Shown: in pieces, positions 1 through 9,503 of the stretch
Position numbering within the stretch: position 1 is the first letter of the stretch
How the letters are laid out: each line of letters opens with the position of its first letter
Assembly (NCBI RefSeq): GCF_008365375.1
Contig: NZ_QOKW01000025.1
Span: 28,299-92,298 of the forward strand
DNA length: 64,000 nt
Reading direction: 5' to 3'
Source of the DNA: Roseomonas genomospecies 6
Lineage (GTDB): Bacteria; Pseudomonadota; Alphaproteobacteria; Azospirillales; Azospirillaceae
Notes under the pieces: generated by a model
The model's input: the letters and a program-made list of their open reading frames with translations, nothing else
The model's database searches: none
Told to the model about the DNA's origin: nothing
Program-made: the position numbers and the translations under genes

Positions 1-600
1 ATCCTGCTGGTGGCGCCGGTGGCCCTGGTCACCATCGCGGAGCACATCGGCGGGCAGATCGTGCTGAGCCGCGTGGTGGGCCGCAACTTCATCGCCGATC
101 CGGGGCTTCACCGCTCGGTGTTCGGCGACGGCGTGGCGACCATGGTGGCGGGCGCGCTGGGCGGTCCCCCGGCGACGACCTACGGCGAGAACATCGGCGT
201 TCTGGCCGTGACCCGCGTGTTCAGCGTGTGGGTGATCGGCGGGGCCGCGACGCTCGCCATCGTCCTGGGCTTCGTGGGCAAGCTGTCGGCTTTCCTGTCC
301 AGCATCCCCACGGCGGTGATGGGCGGCGTGTCCATCGCGCTGTTCGGCGTGATCGCCTCCTCGGGCATCCGCACGCTGATCGAGGGCAAGGTGGATCTGG
401 GGGACAAGCGCAACCTGCTGATCTCCTCCACCATCCTGGTGATCGGCATCGGCGGCGCGTCGCTGAAGTTCGGCGACGGCGGATTCGTCGTCTCCTCCAT
501 GGCGCTGGCGGCACTGATGGGCGTGCTGCTGAACGCCGTCCTGCCCGGACGCGGCACCGGCGGCGACGCCGAGGCCATCCTGTCCTCCGACCACATCTGA
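1..600 (+). CDS. uraA: Uracil permease, UraA/NCS2 family (5' end cut off)
   Basis: The reading frame is open from the first base, so the N-terminal half is missing. The visible 199 residues carry hallmarks of the NCS2 nucleobase:cation symporters: an AEHIGG segment near the start, then DPGLHRSVFGDG and PATTYGENIG. In UraA the Glu residues of the EHIG and TYGENIG segments contact uracil. Several hydrophobic membrane helices follow, and the C-terminus is short and polar. The product would be an inner-membrane proton-coupled uracil importer for pyrimidine salvage. The gene ends in TGA and faces the converging histidine kinase gene. A xanthine or other NCS2 permease is less likely given how closely the visible part matches UraA. 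Confidence 0.9.
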   Translation: MLLVAPVALVTIAEHIGGQIVLSRVVGRNFIADPGLHRSVFGDGVATMVAGALGGPPATTYGENIGVLAVTRVFSVWVIGGAATLAIVLGFVGKLSAFLSSIPTAVMGGVSIALFGVIASSGIRTLIEGKVDLGDKRNLLISSTILVIGIGGASLKFGDGGFVVSSMALAALMGVLLNAVLPGRGTGGDAEAILSSDHI

Positions 601-615
601 GGCCTCCGCAGGCGC

Positions 616-645
616 GGGACCCGGCGGGTGGTCGCGTCGGGTCCC
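616..645. terminator. Hairpin between convergent genes
   Basis: GGGACCCG (616-623) pairs perfectly with CGGGTCCC (638-645) 16 bases after the permease stop. There is no clear T-tract, so termination is inferred from position between convergent genes. Confidence 0.4.
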
Positions 646-676
646 CTCCCTCCTCCGCCTTCGGTGGGGGAGGGAT
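646..676. repeat. GC-rich intergenic palindrome, copy 1
   Basis: A run of CTCC triplets, a GCCTTCGGT centre and a GGGGGAGGG arm form a palindrome. Close relatives lie at about 6944-6973 and 27035-27063, always between genes. It looks like a dispersed REP-like family. Confidence 0.55.
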
Positions 677-3631
677 TCATGTTTCCTCCCCCGCCAGGAT
701 CGCGTCGATCCGCCCGACCAGATCGTCGATCCGGTAGGGCTTCGCCAGAACCGGGATGCCCGTGGCGCGGGCGATGTCCTCGCTGTAGCCGGTCGCCAGG
801 ATGACCGGCAGGCCGGGCCGCCGGTCGCGGGCCTCGCGGGCAAGGTCGATGCCGCTCATCCCGCCGGGCATCACCACGTCGCTCAACAGCACGTCCACCC
901 CCTGGTCCGACAGATAGGGCAGGGCTTCCTCCGCCGTGGCGGCGGACAGCACGGCGAAGCCGGCGTCCTCCAGCGCGGTGCTGAGGGTCATGGCGACGAT
1001 GGGGTCGTCCTCCACCACCAGCACGCGGCCGTTGCGCCGCGGACGGATCAACGGCGGAAGTCCGGCCGGGGGACAGGCGGGTTCCACCGCCGCCGGCACC
1101 AGCCCCGAACGGCGGAGCAGAAGATGCACCGTCGTGCCCCGGCCCGGCGCGCTGTCGATCCAGGCGGTGCCGCCGGTCTGCCGGGCGAGGCCGTAGACCT
1201 GGGCCAGCCCCAACCCCGTTCCCTTGCCGACCTCCTTCGTCGTGAAGAATGGCTCGAAGGCGCGGGCGGCCACCGCGGCGGGCATGCCGCTCCCGGTGTC
1301 CGACACGGACAGCCGCAGGAAGTCGCCCTCCACCCCCCGCGGGTCGCCGTGGGGCAGGACCGCGTTGACCGCCTCCACCGTCAGCCGTCCGCCGAGCGGC
1401 ATGGCGTCGCGGGCGTTGACGGCAAGGTTGATGATCGCCAGCTCGAACTGCGTCGGGTCCACCTCGACCGGCCAGAGATCCTTGCCGAAGCGGAGATCCA
1501 GCGTGATGTCGGCGCGCAGCGCCCGTTCCAGCAGGGCCGACATGGCGAGCACCCGGTCCCGCACGTCGATGGACTCCGGACGCAGGCTGTCCCGCCGGGC
1601 GAAGGCCATGAGCTGCTGCACCAGCTTGGCCCCGCGCTCCACCGCCTGCTGCCCGGCGCCGAGCAGGGCGTGGACCTGCGGCTCCTCCGTGCGGCGCGCG
1701 ATCATCGACAGGCAGCCTTCGAGCGCCTGGAGCAGATTGTTGAAGTCGTGCGCCACGCCGCCGGTCAACTGGCCGACCGCCTCCATCTTCTGGGCTTGGC
1801 GGAGCTGGTCCTCGGCCTGCCGCAGGGCGGCGTCCGCCTCCTTCTGGGCGGTGATGTCGCGCCCGACGGCGTGGATGAAATGATCGTCCGGAACGGCGAT
1901 CCACGACAGCCACAGATAGTGCCCGTCCTTGTGGCGGTAACGGTTCTCGAAGCGTGGGATGGTGTGCCCGGCGCCCAGCCGCGCCGCCTCGGCCCCCGTG
2001 CGCTCCAGATCGTCCGGATGCACCAGATCGTAGAAGCTGCGCCCCAGCAGCTCCTCCTCCGTCCAGCCCAGCAGGCTCGTCCAGGCCGGATTCACCGCTC
2101 CGATGGCGCCGTCGAATCCGGCGACCAGCATGATGTCGGTGGACAGGCGCCACATGCGGTCGCGGTCGGCGGTGCGTTCCGCGACGCGCTTCTCCAAGGT
2201 GGCGTTCAGGTCCCGCAGAGCTTCCTCGGCCCGCTTGGCCTCGGTGACATCACTGCCTTCGCAGAAGATGCCCGTCACCCGCCCGTCGGCGTCCTTGATC
2301 GGCTGGTAGACGAAGGTGATGAAGCGTTCCTGCGCCGGCGCGCCGGGGTGCCGGGCGATCCGCACCGGCAGGGCATGCCCGACGAAGGGTTCCCCGCTGT
2401 CGAACACGCGGCCCAGCAGCTCGAAGAAGCCCTGGCCGGTGACTTCCGGCAGGGCCTCATGCACCGGCTTGCCGATCAGGGGGCGATCGCCGACCAGCCG
2501 CCGGTAGGAGTCGTTGGCCAGTTCGAAGACAAGATCCGGGCCGCGGAACACGCACATGAAATTGGGCGACTGACGGAAGAGGGTGCGCATCCGCTCCCCC
2601 TCCGCGGCCAGACGGGCGTTGGCGCGGTGCAGCGATTCCTCCGCCTTCGCGCGCTCCAGGGCGGACCATGTGCGCTCCGCCACCTCCTCCACCAGCCGGA
2701 CCTCGTCCGGGTGCCAGCGCCGGGGCTTCCGGTCGTGGACGTAGAGGGCCGCGACCATCCGCCCGTTCTTCAGCAGGCTGGCCGTGACGAGCGAGCCGAC
2801 CTCCAGCGCCGCGAAGGACGCCAACTGGTCCGGCGCCGCGCAACGCGGGTCCGCCGTGGTGTCGTCGACGGCCAGTGTCTCGCCGCTGCGCAGAGCCTCC
2901 AGAATCTCCGGCCCGAAAGCCAGCAGGTCGTGGGTGCCGGCTTGATGGGCGACGGTCCCGTCGGTCCAGTTCCGCTCCGTCGTGAAGAAGCGCGCGGTCT
3001 CGTCCACCACCCCATAACCGACGCGGCTGGCGCCCAGATGACGGCCCAGGGCCTCCTCCGCCGCCGCCGCCACCTTGAACGGGTCGGAAAGCTGGCGCAG
3101 CCGGGCCTCCAGTTCCAAATGGAAGGTGGTGCGCCGGGCGGCGAGCACCTGGGCGGTCGTCTCGGTGGCGGCGCAGAACATGCCGGGGATGCGCCCGTCC
3201 TCGCCCCGCACCGGCGTGTAGGAGAAGGTGAACCAGGCATCCTCGCGGAAGCCGTAGCGCTCCATGGGGATCAGCAGATCCTCGAACCAGGACGCCTCGC
3301 CGGCCAGCGTGCGGTCGACCAGCGGCCTGATCTGGTGCCAGATGTCCGACCACACCTCGGCGAAGGGGCGGCCCAGCGCGTCCGGGTGCTTGGCCCCGAA
3401 GATCGGCACATAGCCGTCGTTGTAGAGGAAGGACAGCTCCGGCCCCCAGGCGACGAACATCGCCTGACGGGAGGACAGAACGACGCTGACGATGGTGCGC
3501 AGGCTTTGCGGCCAGCCTTCGGGAGGGCCGAGCGCGGTGGACGCCCAATCATGGGCGCGCATCCGCTCGCCCATCTCGCCCCCGCCGGAAAGAAAATCCA
3601 GGTCGCCGCCGGTCACCGGCAGATCCGTCAT
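677..3631 (-). CDS. Hybrid sensor histidine kinase (PAS-GAF-PAS-PAS-HisKA-HATPase-REC)
   Basis: A 984-residue soluble hybrid kinase. Approximate order: N-terminal PAS-like domain (30-170, with WPQSLRTIVSVVL), GAF (185-345), PAS (365-490), PAS (520-640), then HisKA with the phospho-acceptor His in GGVAHDFNNLLQ, a HATPase domain with SGMP and GTGLGLAQVYG boxes, and a C-terminal receiver whose Asp lies in LLSDVVMPGG. There is no membrane segment, so it senses a cytoplasmic cue, possibly light or redox through PAS/GAF; the ligand cannot be read. The start at 3631 has GGAG about 10 bases upstream; longer in-frame extensions lack an RBS. No partner regulator gene is adjacent, so phosphotransfer to another protein is inferred. 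Confidence 0.88.
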   Translation of the reverse strand: MTDLPVTGGDLDFLSGGGEMGERMRAHDWASTALGPPEGWPQSLRTIVSVVLSSRQAMFVAWGPELSFLYNDGYVPIFGAKHPDALGRPFAEVWSDIWHQIRPLVDRTLAGEASWFEDLLIPMERYGFREDAWFTFSYTPVRGEDGRIPGMFCAATETTAQVLAARRTTFHLELEARLRQLSDPFKVAAAAEEALGRHLGASRVGYGVVDETARFFTTERNWTDGTVAHQAGTHDLLAFGPEILEALRSGETLAVDDTTADPRCAAPDQLASFAALEVGSLVTASLLKNGRMVAALYVHDRKPRRWHPDEVRLVEEVAERTWSALERAKAEESLHRANARLAAEGERMRTLFRQSPNFMCVFRGPDLVFELANDSYRRLVGDRPLIGKPVHEALPEVTGQGFFELLGRVFDSGEPFVGHALPVRIARHPGAPAQERFITFVYQPIKDADGRVTGIFCEGSDVTEAKRAEEALRDLNATLEKRVAERTADRDRMWRLSTDIMLVAGFDGAIGAVNPAWTSLLGWTEEELLGRSFYDLVHPDDLERTGAEAARLGAGHTIPRFENRYRHKDGHYLWLSWIAVPDDHFIHAVGRDITAQKEADAALRQAEDQLRQAQKMEAVGQLTGGVAHDFNNLLQALEGCLSMIARRTEEPQVHALLGAGQQAVERGAKLVQQLMAFARRDSLRPESIDVRDRVLAMSALLERALRADITLDLRFGKDLWPVEVDPTQFELAIINLAVNARDAMPLGGRLTVEAVNAVLPHGDPRGVEGDFLRLSVSDTGSGMPAAVAARAFEPFFTTKEVGKGTGLGLAQVYGLARQTGGTAWIDSAPGRGTTVHLLLRRSGLVPAAVEPACPPAGLPPLIRPRRNGRVLVVEDDPIVAMTLSTALEDAGFAVLSAATAEEALPYLSDQGVDVLLSDVVMPGGMSGIDLAREARDRRPGLPVILATGYSEDIARATGIPVLAKPYRIDDLVGRIDAILAGEET

Positions 3632-3867
3632 GCGCCGGCTCCGGCTTGTTTGGACGGAACGGCGGGCAGGGGCTTGGGCAGGGGCTTGGAATGGCTGACG
3701 TCGGTCAGGGCTTTCATTGCGCTTTCGGGCCGCGGCGGGGGTTGCGTCTGGTGTCTTAACACAGGACGCCCGGAAAGATACCCCGTCGAAGGGCGGCCGT
3801 CCCTGGCCGATCCGGCTGGTGCGGCCCCCGTGCCACGCTTCGGGGGCCGCAGATCCCCGTCCCTTGG

Positions 3868-5634
3868 CTAATCCGCCGCGAATCCCTGCGCCTGGAGCTG
3901 CCACAGGGAGTTGAACAGACCGCCGCGCCGCCGCAACTCGGAGGGATGGCCGTCCTCCGCGATGCGCCCGTCCACCAGAACCAGCACCCGGTCGAAGGCC
4001 GACACCGTGGACAGCCGGTGCGCCACCGCGACCACCGTCCGCCCCTGGGCCAGATCGGCCAGCGCCGCCTGGATCTCCTGCTCCGACTGGGTGTCGAGCG
4101 CGGAGGTCGCCTCGTCCAGGATCAGGATCGGCGCGTTCTTCAGGAAGGCGCGGGCGATGCCCAGCCGTTGCCGCTGCCCGCCCGACAGCCGCACGCCCCG
4201 CTCGCCCACCATCGTGCCGTAGCCCTCCGGCAATTGCCGGATGAAGCCGTCGCAGAAGGCGTGGCGGGCGGCCTCGAACACCTCCTCGTCGCTGGCGTCG
4301 GGGCGGCCGTAGCGGATGTTCTCCAGGATCGGGCGGTGGAACAGCGCGATGTCCTGCGGGACCACGGCGATCTTGGCCCGCAGGTCGTCCTGGGCGAGCG
4401 CGGTCAGCGGCTGGCCGTCGATGAGAATGTCGCCGCGCTGCACGTCGTCCAGCCGCTGGATCAGACTGATGATGGTGGATTTGCCTGCCCCCGACGGCCC
4501 GACCAGCCCGACCTTCTGCCCCGCCGGGATGATCAGGCTGAAATCCTCCAGCACCCCGCGCCCTTCAGGATAGCGGAAGGACACGGCGTCGAAGGCGATG
4601 GCGCCGCCGCCCGGCACGGCGGGTTGGGCCGGCACGGGGTCCAGCACGTCGTGCGGGCGGGCGATCACCCGCAGGCTCTCGTCGATGGCGCTGACCTGCT
4701 GGGTGGCGGTGACCAGCGCGAAGGCGAGATCGCGGGAGCCGTGCAGGATGCGGAAGGTCAGCGCGCTGACGATCACCACGTCGCCGGTCGTGATCGTCCC
4801 GTCCCGCCACAGCAGCAGCGCCCACAGCAGCATCGACCCGGCCATCACCCACAGGCAGATGTCGTGGACGACGCGGGTCTTCTCCAGATGCATCCAGCTT
4901 CGGCGGTGCGCCCCGGCCTCCACCGTGAAGGACCGCCGGAGGCGCTCGCGCTCCCGTCCGCGGGCGGAGAAGGCCTTCACCGTCCAGACGTTGGACACCA
5001 CGTCCACCAGCTCGCCGTTGGTGCGGGCGGACTGTTCGGCGAAGGCGTGGTGCACCGCCCGGCCGCGCAACCCCAGCCCGACGATGGCGAAGGCGACCAC
5101 CAGGGCGAACAGCACCAGCGCCGCCGCCATGCCCCAATGGATGGTCAGCAGCACCAGCACCGCCCCCAGGAAGTCGGTGACCGGCGGGACGATGTTCCAG
5201 GTCAGGGTGCGGAAGATGGTGGTGGCCGCGTGCTCGGTGGCGGCGATGCGGTTGCCCAGCGATCCGGCCAGATGCGTCGAGAAGTAGCGCATCGAATGGC
5301 CGGTCAGGTGCTGGAACAGGTCGAGCCTCATGTCCACGCCGGTCGCCAGCACGGTCCGGCAGCCGAGCCAGCCGCCCAGCCGCCACAGCACGTTCTCCGC
5401 CGCGATGAAGCCCAGGAACAGGCCGAGCGGCGTCCAGACGTCCGCCGCCGCCCGGTCGGGGGAGGCCATGGCGTCGATCAGCAGCTTCATCCCGTACTGG
5501 ACGGCGACCGCGCAGCCGGCGGCCGCCACGATCACCGAGAACAGCCCGCCGAAGGACCAGGGCCGCCGCCGGATGTAACGCAGCAGGAAACGGCCCGGAC
5601 GGTCCGGGATGGCGTCCGTGTCGGAGCCGCTCAT
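3868..5634 (-). CDS. ABC exporter half-transporter (fused permease and ATPase)
   Basis: A 588-residue type I ABC exporter. The N-terminal half holds six membrane helices (about residues 25-310). The ATPase half has Walker A GPSGAGKST, signature LSGGQRQR, Walker B ILILDEATSALD and the switch His in AVAHRLST. The length is typical for a half-transporter that works as a homodimer. The start codon overlaps the stop of the upstream glycosidase gene (ATGA), so the two are translationally coupled. With the glycosyltransferase-Glf gene further upstream on the same strand, export of a lipid-linked or oligosaccharide product is plausible, but drug export cannot be excluded. Confidence 0.88.
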   Translation of the reverse strand: MSGSDTDAIPDRPGRFLLRYIRRRPWSFGGLFSVIVAAAGCAVAVQYGMKLLIDAMASPDRAAADVWTPLGLFLGFIAAENVLWRLGGWLGCRTVLATGVDMRLDLFQHLTGHSMRYFSTHLAGSLGNRIAATEHAATTIFRTLTWNIVPPVTDFLGAVLVLLTIHWGMAAALVLFALVVAFAIVGLGLRGRAVHHAFAEQSARTNGELVDVVSNVWTVKAFSARGRERERLRRSFTVEAGAHRRSWMHLEKTRVVHDICLWVMAGSMLLWALLLWRDGTITTGDVVIVSALTFRILHGSRDLAFALVTATQQVSAIDESLRVIARPHDVLDPVPAQPAVPGGGAIAFDAVSFRYPEGRGVLEDFSLIIPAGQKVGLVGPSGAGKSTIISLIQRLDDVQRGDILIDGQPLTALAQDDLRAKIAVVPQDIALFHRPILENIRYGRPDASDEEVFEAARHAFCDGFIRQLPEGYGTMVGERGVRLSGGQRQRLGIARAFLKNAPILILDEATSALDTQSEQEIQAALADLAQGRTVVAVAHRLSTVSAFDRVLVLVDGRIAEDGHPSELRRRGGLFNSLWQLQAQGFAAD

Positions 5635-6794
5635 TGAGCCGCCTGGAATTCCGGCTGCCCGAATTCCCGTTGGCCGAGCAGGGCACCGATGCGGGCCTGC
5701 CCGCGCTTCAGGGCGGCGGCCAGCGGCTGGTGGAGGCAACGCCCGCCGTTTTCGTCGCACAGGCCGTAGAGACCGGTCTCGCAATGGCGATCGTTGGTCC
5801 AGCCGGGATAGTCGAGAATCGGGTAGAGGCAGAGTCCCTCCACCGGCACGCCGGCGCGCAGAGCCGTCACCACCTGCTCCGTCACATAGTCGAGCCAGGG
5901 CGCGCGGGCATCGCCCTCGGCCCCGGTTTCCGCCACCAGCACCGGGCGCCCGTAGCGCTCGTGCACCGCCCCCAGGATGTCGGCGAAGGGGCGGTAGCGC
6001 GGGTCGTCCCGCCCGATGGTGCCGCCCTTCAGGAACCACTGGTTGTCGGAATAGTAGTTGACCCCGATCACGTCCAGATACTCCGGCTTGCCGCCCAGCC
6101 CCGGCCAGGCATAGCCGCCGATCATGTCCCACGCCTCGTATTGGGCCAGCCGGGCGGCCTCGGCGGCTCCGGCGTCGCCCTTGCGGTCGGGGCGGGGCAG
6201 GACGTGGATGACCGGATCGACCTGCACGATGCGGGCGCGCGGATCGGCGGCGCGGATCGCGTCGATGGCCGCGATGCTGGCGCGGACAAGCTGATGCTTG
6301 AGTTCGAACCCGCGCCGCTCGGCCATCGGGTTGAAGCGCTTCATGTCGCCGCCGGCCCAGGCCCAGAAGGAGATTTCGTTGACCGGGCAGTAGGCGGGCG
6401 CCTCCACGCCCTCATCCCGCAGCAAGGCCGCGGTGGCTCCGGCGAAGCGGGCGAAGCGCTCCACAAAGGCGGGGCGCCAAATGTCGATGTCGTCCGGCCA
6501 GCCGTAGTGGCAGAGGTCCCAGATGACCTGGACCCCGGCTTCCCGCGCCGCCCGGACCATGGGGAGCAGGCTGGACCAGTCGTACCGGCCCGGCGCGGTC
6601 TCGATCCGGTGCCAGCGCACGCCGTCGCGCACGGTGCGCAGCCCATGGGCGGCCATGCGCCGGTAGTCCTCGGCGGCCAGCCGGTCGTGACCGGTCGCCG
6701 CGATCAGGTCCAGCCGGCGCCCGTCGTGCCGCCGGTGCGTCGAGCACTCGAAGCCGCCGAGGAAGACGCTGTCGAACAGGGTGGGGATGTGCAT
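5631..6794 (-). CDS. GH1-like glycoside hydrolase (beta-glucosidase-like)
   Basis: 387 residues, shorter than classical GH1 enzymes (about 450), and without a signal peptide. TIM-barrel landmarks are visible: RDGVRWHRIE near residue 55, VIWDLCHYGWPDD near 92, PVNEISFW near 140 with the likely acid/base Glu, and VLVAETGAEG near 290 with the likely nucleophile Glu. This subfamily usually sits beside UDP-galactopyranose mutase and glycosyltransferase genes, as here, so a role in trimming a surface or storage glycan is inferred. It overlaps the downstream ABC exporter by four bases. The substrate is unknown. Confidence 0.78.
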   Translation of the reverse strand: MHIPTLFDSVFLGGFECSTHRRHDGRRLDLIAATGHDRLAAEDYRRMAAHGLRTVRDGVRWHRIETAPGRYDWSSLLPMVRAAREAGVQVIWDLCHYGWPDDIDIWRPAFVERFARFAGATAALLRDEGVEAPAYCPVNEISFWAWAGGDMKRFNPMAERRGFELKHQLVRASIAAIDAIRAADPRARIVQVDPVIHVLPRPDRKGDAGAAEAARLAQYEAWDMIGGYAWPGLGGKPEYLDVIGVNYYSDNQWFLKGGTIGRDDPRYRPFADILGAVHERYGRPVLVAETGAEGDARAPWLDYVTEQVVTALRAGVPVEGLCLYPILDYPGWTNDRHCETGLYGLCDENGGRCLHQPLAAALKRGQARIGALLGQREFGQPEFQAAQ

Positions 6795-6836
6795 AGGGGT
6801 GCTCTGTGTTTTTGGGGCGTTTGGGATGTGCGGAGT

Positions 6837-7006
6837 CTTGCCCCCTCCCTAACCCTCCCCCCGCTCTCGGCGGACCGAAGGTCCGCCTGCCGCGTCAGCG
6901 CAAACCAAAGGTTTGCGCGAGAGCTTCGCAGGGGAGGGGATAACTCCCTCCCTTGCCGAAGGCGGGGGAGGGAAGGGGCCCACGAAGTGGGAAGGGTGGG
7001 GGCAAG
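6837..7006. repeat. Composite GC-rich palindromic intergenic block, copy 2
   Basis: The whole 170-bp gap is built of nested palindromes. It opens with CTTGCCCCC and closes with GGGGGCAAG. Inside are GGCGGACC/GGTCCGCC, GCGCAAACC/GGTTTGCGC and a CTCCCTCCC...GGGGGAGGGA arm pair around GCCGAAGGC. It has no coding signal and shares its core with the blocks at 646 and 26991. Confidence 0.7.
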
Positions 7007-7022
7007 TGCGATGACGCTCCCG

Positions 7023-9503
7023 CTAATCCCCCATCCCCGCGACCCGCACCTCCCGCTCCGCACCCAGCGAGCCGAAGGCCCGCGCAGCGGCGGCCAGACC
7101 GCGGCTCTGCTGCTCCTCCTTCTCGATGCGGGCGTAGACCGCCAGCGCCTGCGCCACCACCTGATCCATGTTGTAGTAGCGGTAGGTGCCCAGCCTGCCC
7201 AGGAAGATCACGTCCGGCGTGCCGTCCGCCAGCGCCTGGTACTTGCGGAACAGCTCCTGGTTCTCCGGGCGGGGGATCGGATAGTAGGGATCGCCCTGCG
7301 CGGACGGGTATTCGTAGGTGATGCTGGTCTTCGGATGCCGCTGCCCGGTCAGGTGCTTGTACTCGGTGACGCGGGTGTAGGGCACCCCCTCCGACGGTTC
7401 GTTTACCACGGCGACGGGCTGGAACCACTCCCGGTCCACCGTCTCGTGCCGGAAAGACAGGGAGCGGTAGGGCAGCTTGCCGAAGCGGTGGCCGAAATAC
7501 TCGTCGATGGGGCCGGTGAAGACGATGCGGTCATAGGCGATCTCGTCCCGCACGTCGTCGAAATCGGTGTTCAGCATCACCTTGATGTTCGGGTGGTCGA
7601 GCATGCTCTCGAACATCCGCGTGTAGCCGTGCAGCGGCATCGCCTGGAAGCTGTCGGCGAAGTAGCGGTCGTCGTCGTTGGTCCGCGTCGGCACGCGGGC
7701 GGTGACGGCCTTGTCCAACTGCGACGGGTCCAGGCCCCACTGCTTGCGGGTGTAGCCGCGGAAGAATTTTTCGTACAGCTCCCGTCCGACCGCGCCGACC
7801 ACCACGTCCTCCGACGTGCGGATGTCGGCCACCGGCTCGGACCGGCTCTTCAGGAAGGCGGCGACGCCGGCCTCGTCCAAGTCCAGGCCGTAGAGCCGGT
7901 TGACGGTGGTGCGGTTGATCGGAATGGGGACGAGTTGCTCGTCCACCCGCGCCAGCACCCGGTGCTCGTAGGGGCGCCACTTGGTGAAGCGGGACAGATA
8001 GTCCGCCACCTGCTGCGAATTGGTGTGGAAGATGTGCGGGCCGTAGCGGTGGATCAGCACGCCCGCGTCGTCGTAATGGTCGTAGGCGTTGCCGCCGATG
8101 TGCGGGCGCCGGTCGATCAGCAGGACGCGCTTGTTCAGCCCCGCCGCCAGACGTTCCGCCAGCACGCTGCCGGCGAAGCCCGCCCCGACGATCAGGTAAT
8201 CGAAGCCGGACCTGCGGCCCGCCGCGCGCCCGTTGACGTGCTTGGCCGGATACCCGACCGGATGAATCGCCGGTGCCGGGCGATGGGCCGGAGGTGCGGC
8301 GCGCCCGCGCTGGCGGGCCTGATCCATCAGCGCCTTCATGCGGCCCTGGGTCTTGTCCCAGGACATGTCGCGCAGGACATGGTCCGCGGTGGCGCGCAGC
8401 CGATCCGGGTCCGCGGCGTCGGCCAGGGCGGCCTCGACGGCGGCGACGAAATCCTCGGGAGCGTCGGCGATGCGCACGACGCCGCTGCCGCCGTAGCCGC
8501 GCACCACGTCGGTGATGGAGGTGGAGACGACCGGGCGCCCGGCGGCGAGATACTCCGGCGTCTTGGTCGGGCTGATGAAGCGGGTGGACTCGTTGCGCGC
8601 GAAGGGCATCAGGGCGACGTCCCAGCCCGCCAGATAATGGGGCAGGTCGTCGTAGCTCTTCGGGCCGAGATAGTGGATGTTCGGGCGGCGGGGCAGGTCG
8701 GCCGGGTCGATCTTCACCACCGGGCCGACCAGCACGAACTGCCAGTCCGGCCGCGCCGCGGCGGCGGCGTCCAGCAGGGCGATGTCCAGCCGCTCGTCGA
8801 TGACGCCGTAGAAGCCCAAGCGCGGGTGCGGGATGGCCGTCTGGTCGGCGGGTTCCTCCGCGATGCCGCGGGCGGCGGCGAAATGGGCGACGTCCACGCT
8901 GCTGGGAAAGGCGTGCGCGTTGGGATGCAGGCCGCGCTTGGCCTCGTACAGGCTGACGCCGCCGGTGAACACCACATCGGCCCGCGCCAGCAATTGCCGC
9001 TCGCGCTCGATCAGTTCCGGAGGCGCGCCGTGGAAGGCCGACAGCTCGTCCATGCAGTCGTAGACCACCAGCGCCCCGCGCAGATGGCCGGACAGGCCGA
9101 GGCTCATCGGTGTGTAGTACCAGAGGATCGGATCGGTCACGCCCTCCTCCGCCAGATGGCGGTCGAGCAGTTGGCGCTGCGCGGTTTCGGACTCCTGGCC
9201 ATCCATGCCGGCGGGAAGGCGGGGGACCAGGACATGGACGCCCTCATCCTCGCGCACGTCCAGCCAGGGCTCCGGCGTGTCGTTGTGGATCGGCTCCTCG
9301 ACGAACAGAACGCGGTGGTCGCGCGCGAACCGCGACATAAGATGTTGGGGGCGCTGATAAACAAAGCTCCAACGCAGGTGTGAAAAGCAGATCAGGGTTT
9401 GCCGGGGATGATCGGTGCTCGTGGAGCGTGGAGAGTCGGCGGTCTGGCTGGTTCTTTTTCGGTTTCTGCCGATAGGGAACTGATGTTGGCCGGCCCAACT
9501 CAT
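7023..9503 (-). CDS. glf: Fusion of glycosyltransferase and UDP-galactopyranose mutase
   Basis: 826 residues carrying two enzymes. Residues about 30-400 form a GT-B-like glycosyltransferase: TLICFSHLRW and VYQRPQHLMSRF at the start, LGFYGVIDERLD mid-way, and a C-terminal lobe with SPTKTPEYLAAGRPVVSTSI, the usual nucleotide-sugar site. From about residue 430 comes a complete Glf: the FAD motif YLIVGAGFAGSVLAERL, then HIGGNAYDH and YGPHIFHTN, ending near DQVVAQALA. Glf makes UDP-galactofuranose; the fused transferase may use it or build the acceptor. The start at 9503 follows GAGAGG at about 9 bases. TAG is the stop codon here, showing that the host uses TAG to terminate. Confidence 0.85.
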   Translation of the reverse strand: MSWAGQHQFPIGRNRKRTSQTADSPRSTSTDHPRQTLICFSHLRWSFVYQRPQHLMSRFARDHRVLFVEEPIHNDTPEPWLDVREDEGVHVLVPRLPAGMDGQESETAQRQLLDRHLAEEGVTDPILWYYTPMSLGLSGHLRGALVVYDCMDELSAFHGAPPELIERERQLLARADVVFTGGVSLYEAKRGLHPNAHAFPSSVDVAHFAAARGIAEEPADQTAIPHPRLGFYGVIDERLDIALLDAAAAARPDWQFVLVGPVVKIDPADLPRRPNIHYLGPKSYDDLPHYLAGWDVALMPFARNESTRFISPTKTPEYLAAGRPVVSTSITDVVRGYGGSGVVRIADAPEDFVAAVEAALADAADPDRLRATADHVLRDMSWDKTQGRMKALMDQARQRGRAAPPAHRPAPAIHPVGYPAKHVNGRAAGRRSGFDYLIVGAGFAGSVLAERLAAGLNKRVLLIDRRPHIGGNAYDHYDDAGVLIHRYGPHIFHTNSQQVADYLSRFTKWRPYEHRVLARVDEQLVPIPINRTTVNRLYGLDLDEAGVAAFLKSRSEPVADIRTSEDVVVGAVGRELYEKFFRGYTRKQWGLDPSQLDKAVTARVPTRTNDDDRYFADSFQAMPLHGYTRMFESMLDHPNIKVMLNTDFDDVRDEIAYDRIVFTGPIDEYFGHRFGKLPYRSLSFRHETVDREWFQPVAVVNEPSEGVPYTRVTEYKHLTGQRHPKTSITYEYPSAQGDPYYPIPRPENQELFRKYQALADGTPDVIFLGRLGTYRYYNMDQVVAQALAVYARIEKEEQQSRGLAAAARAFGSLGAEREVRVAGMGD

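Noticed and set aside
1124..3871. A 915-codon open frame opposite the hybrid histidine kinase, and similar long frames opposite many other genes
   Set aside because: In DNA this GC-rich, antisense frames stay open because of GC third positions. The translations have no family motifs and no ribosome sites, while the opposite strand has complete domain sets.
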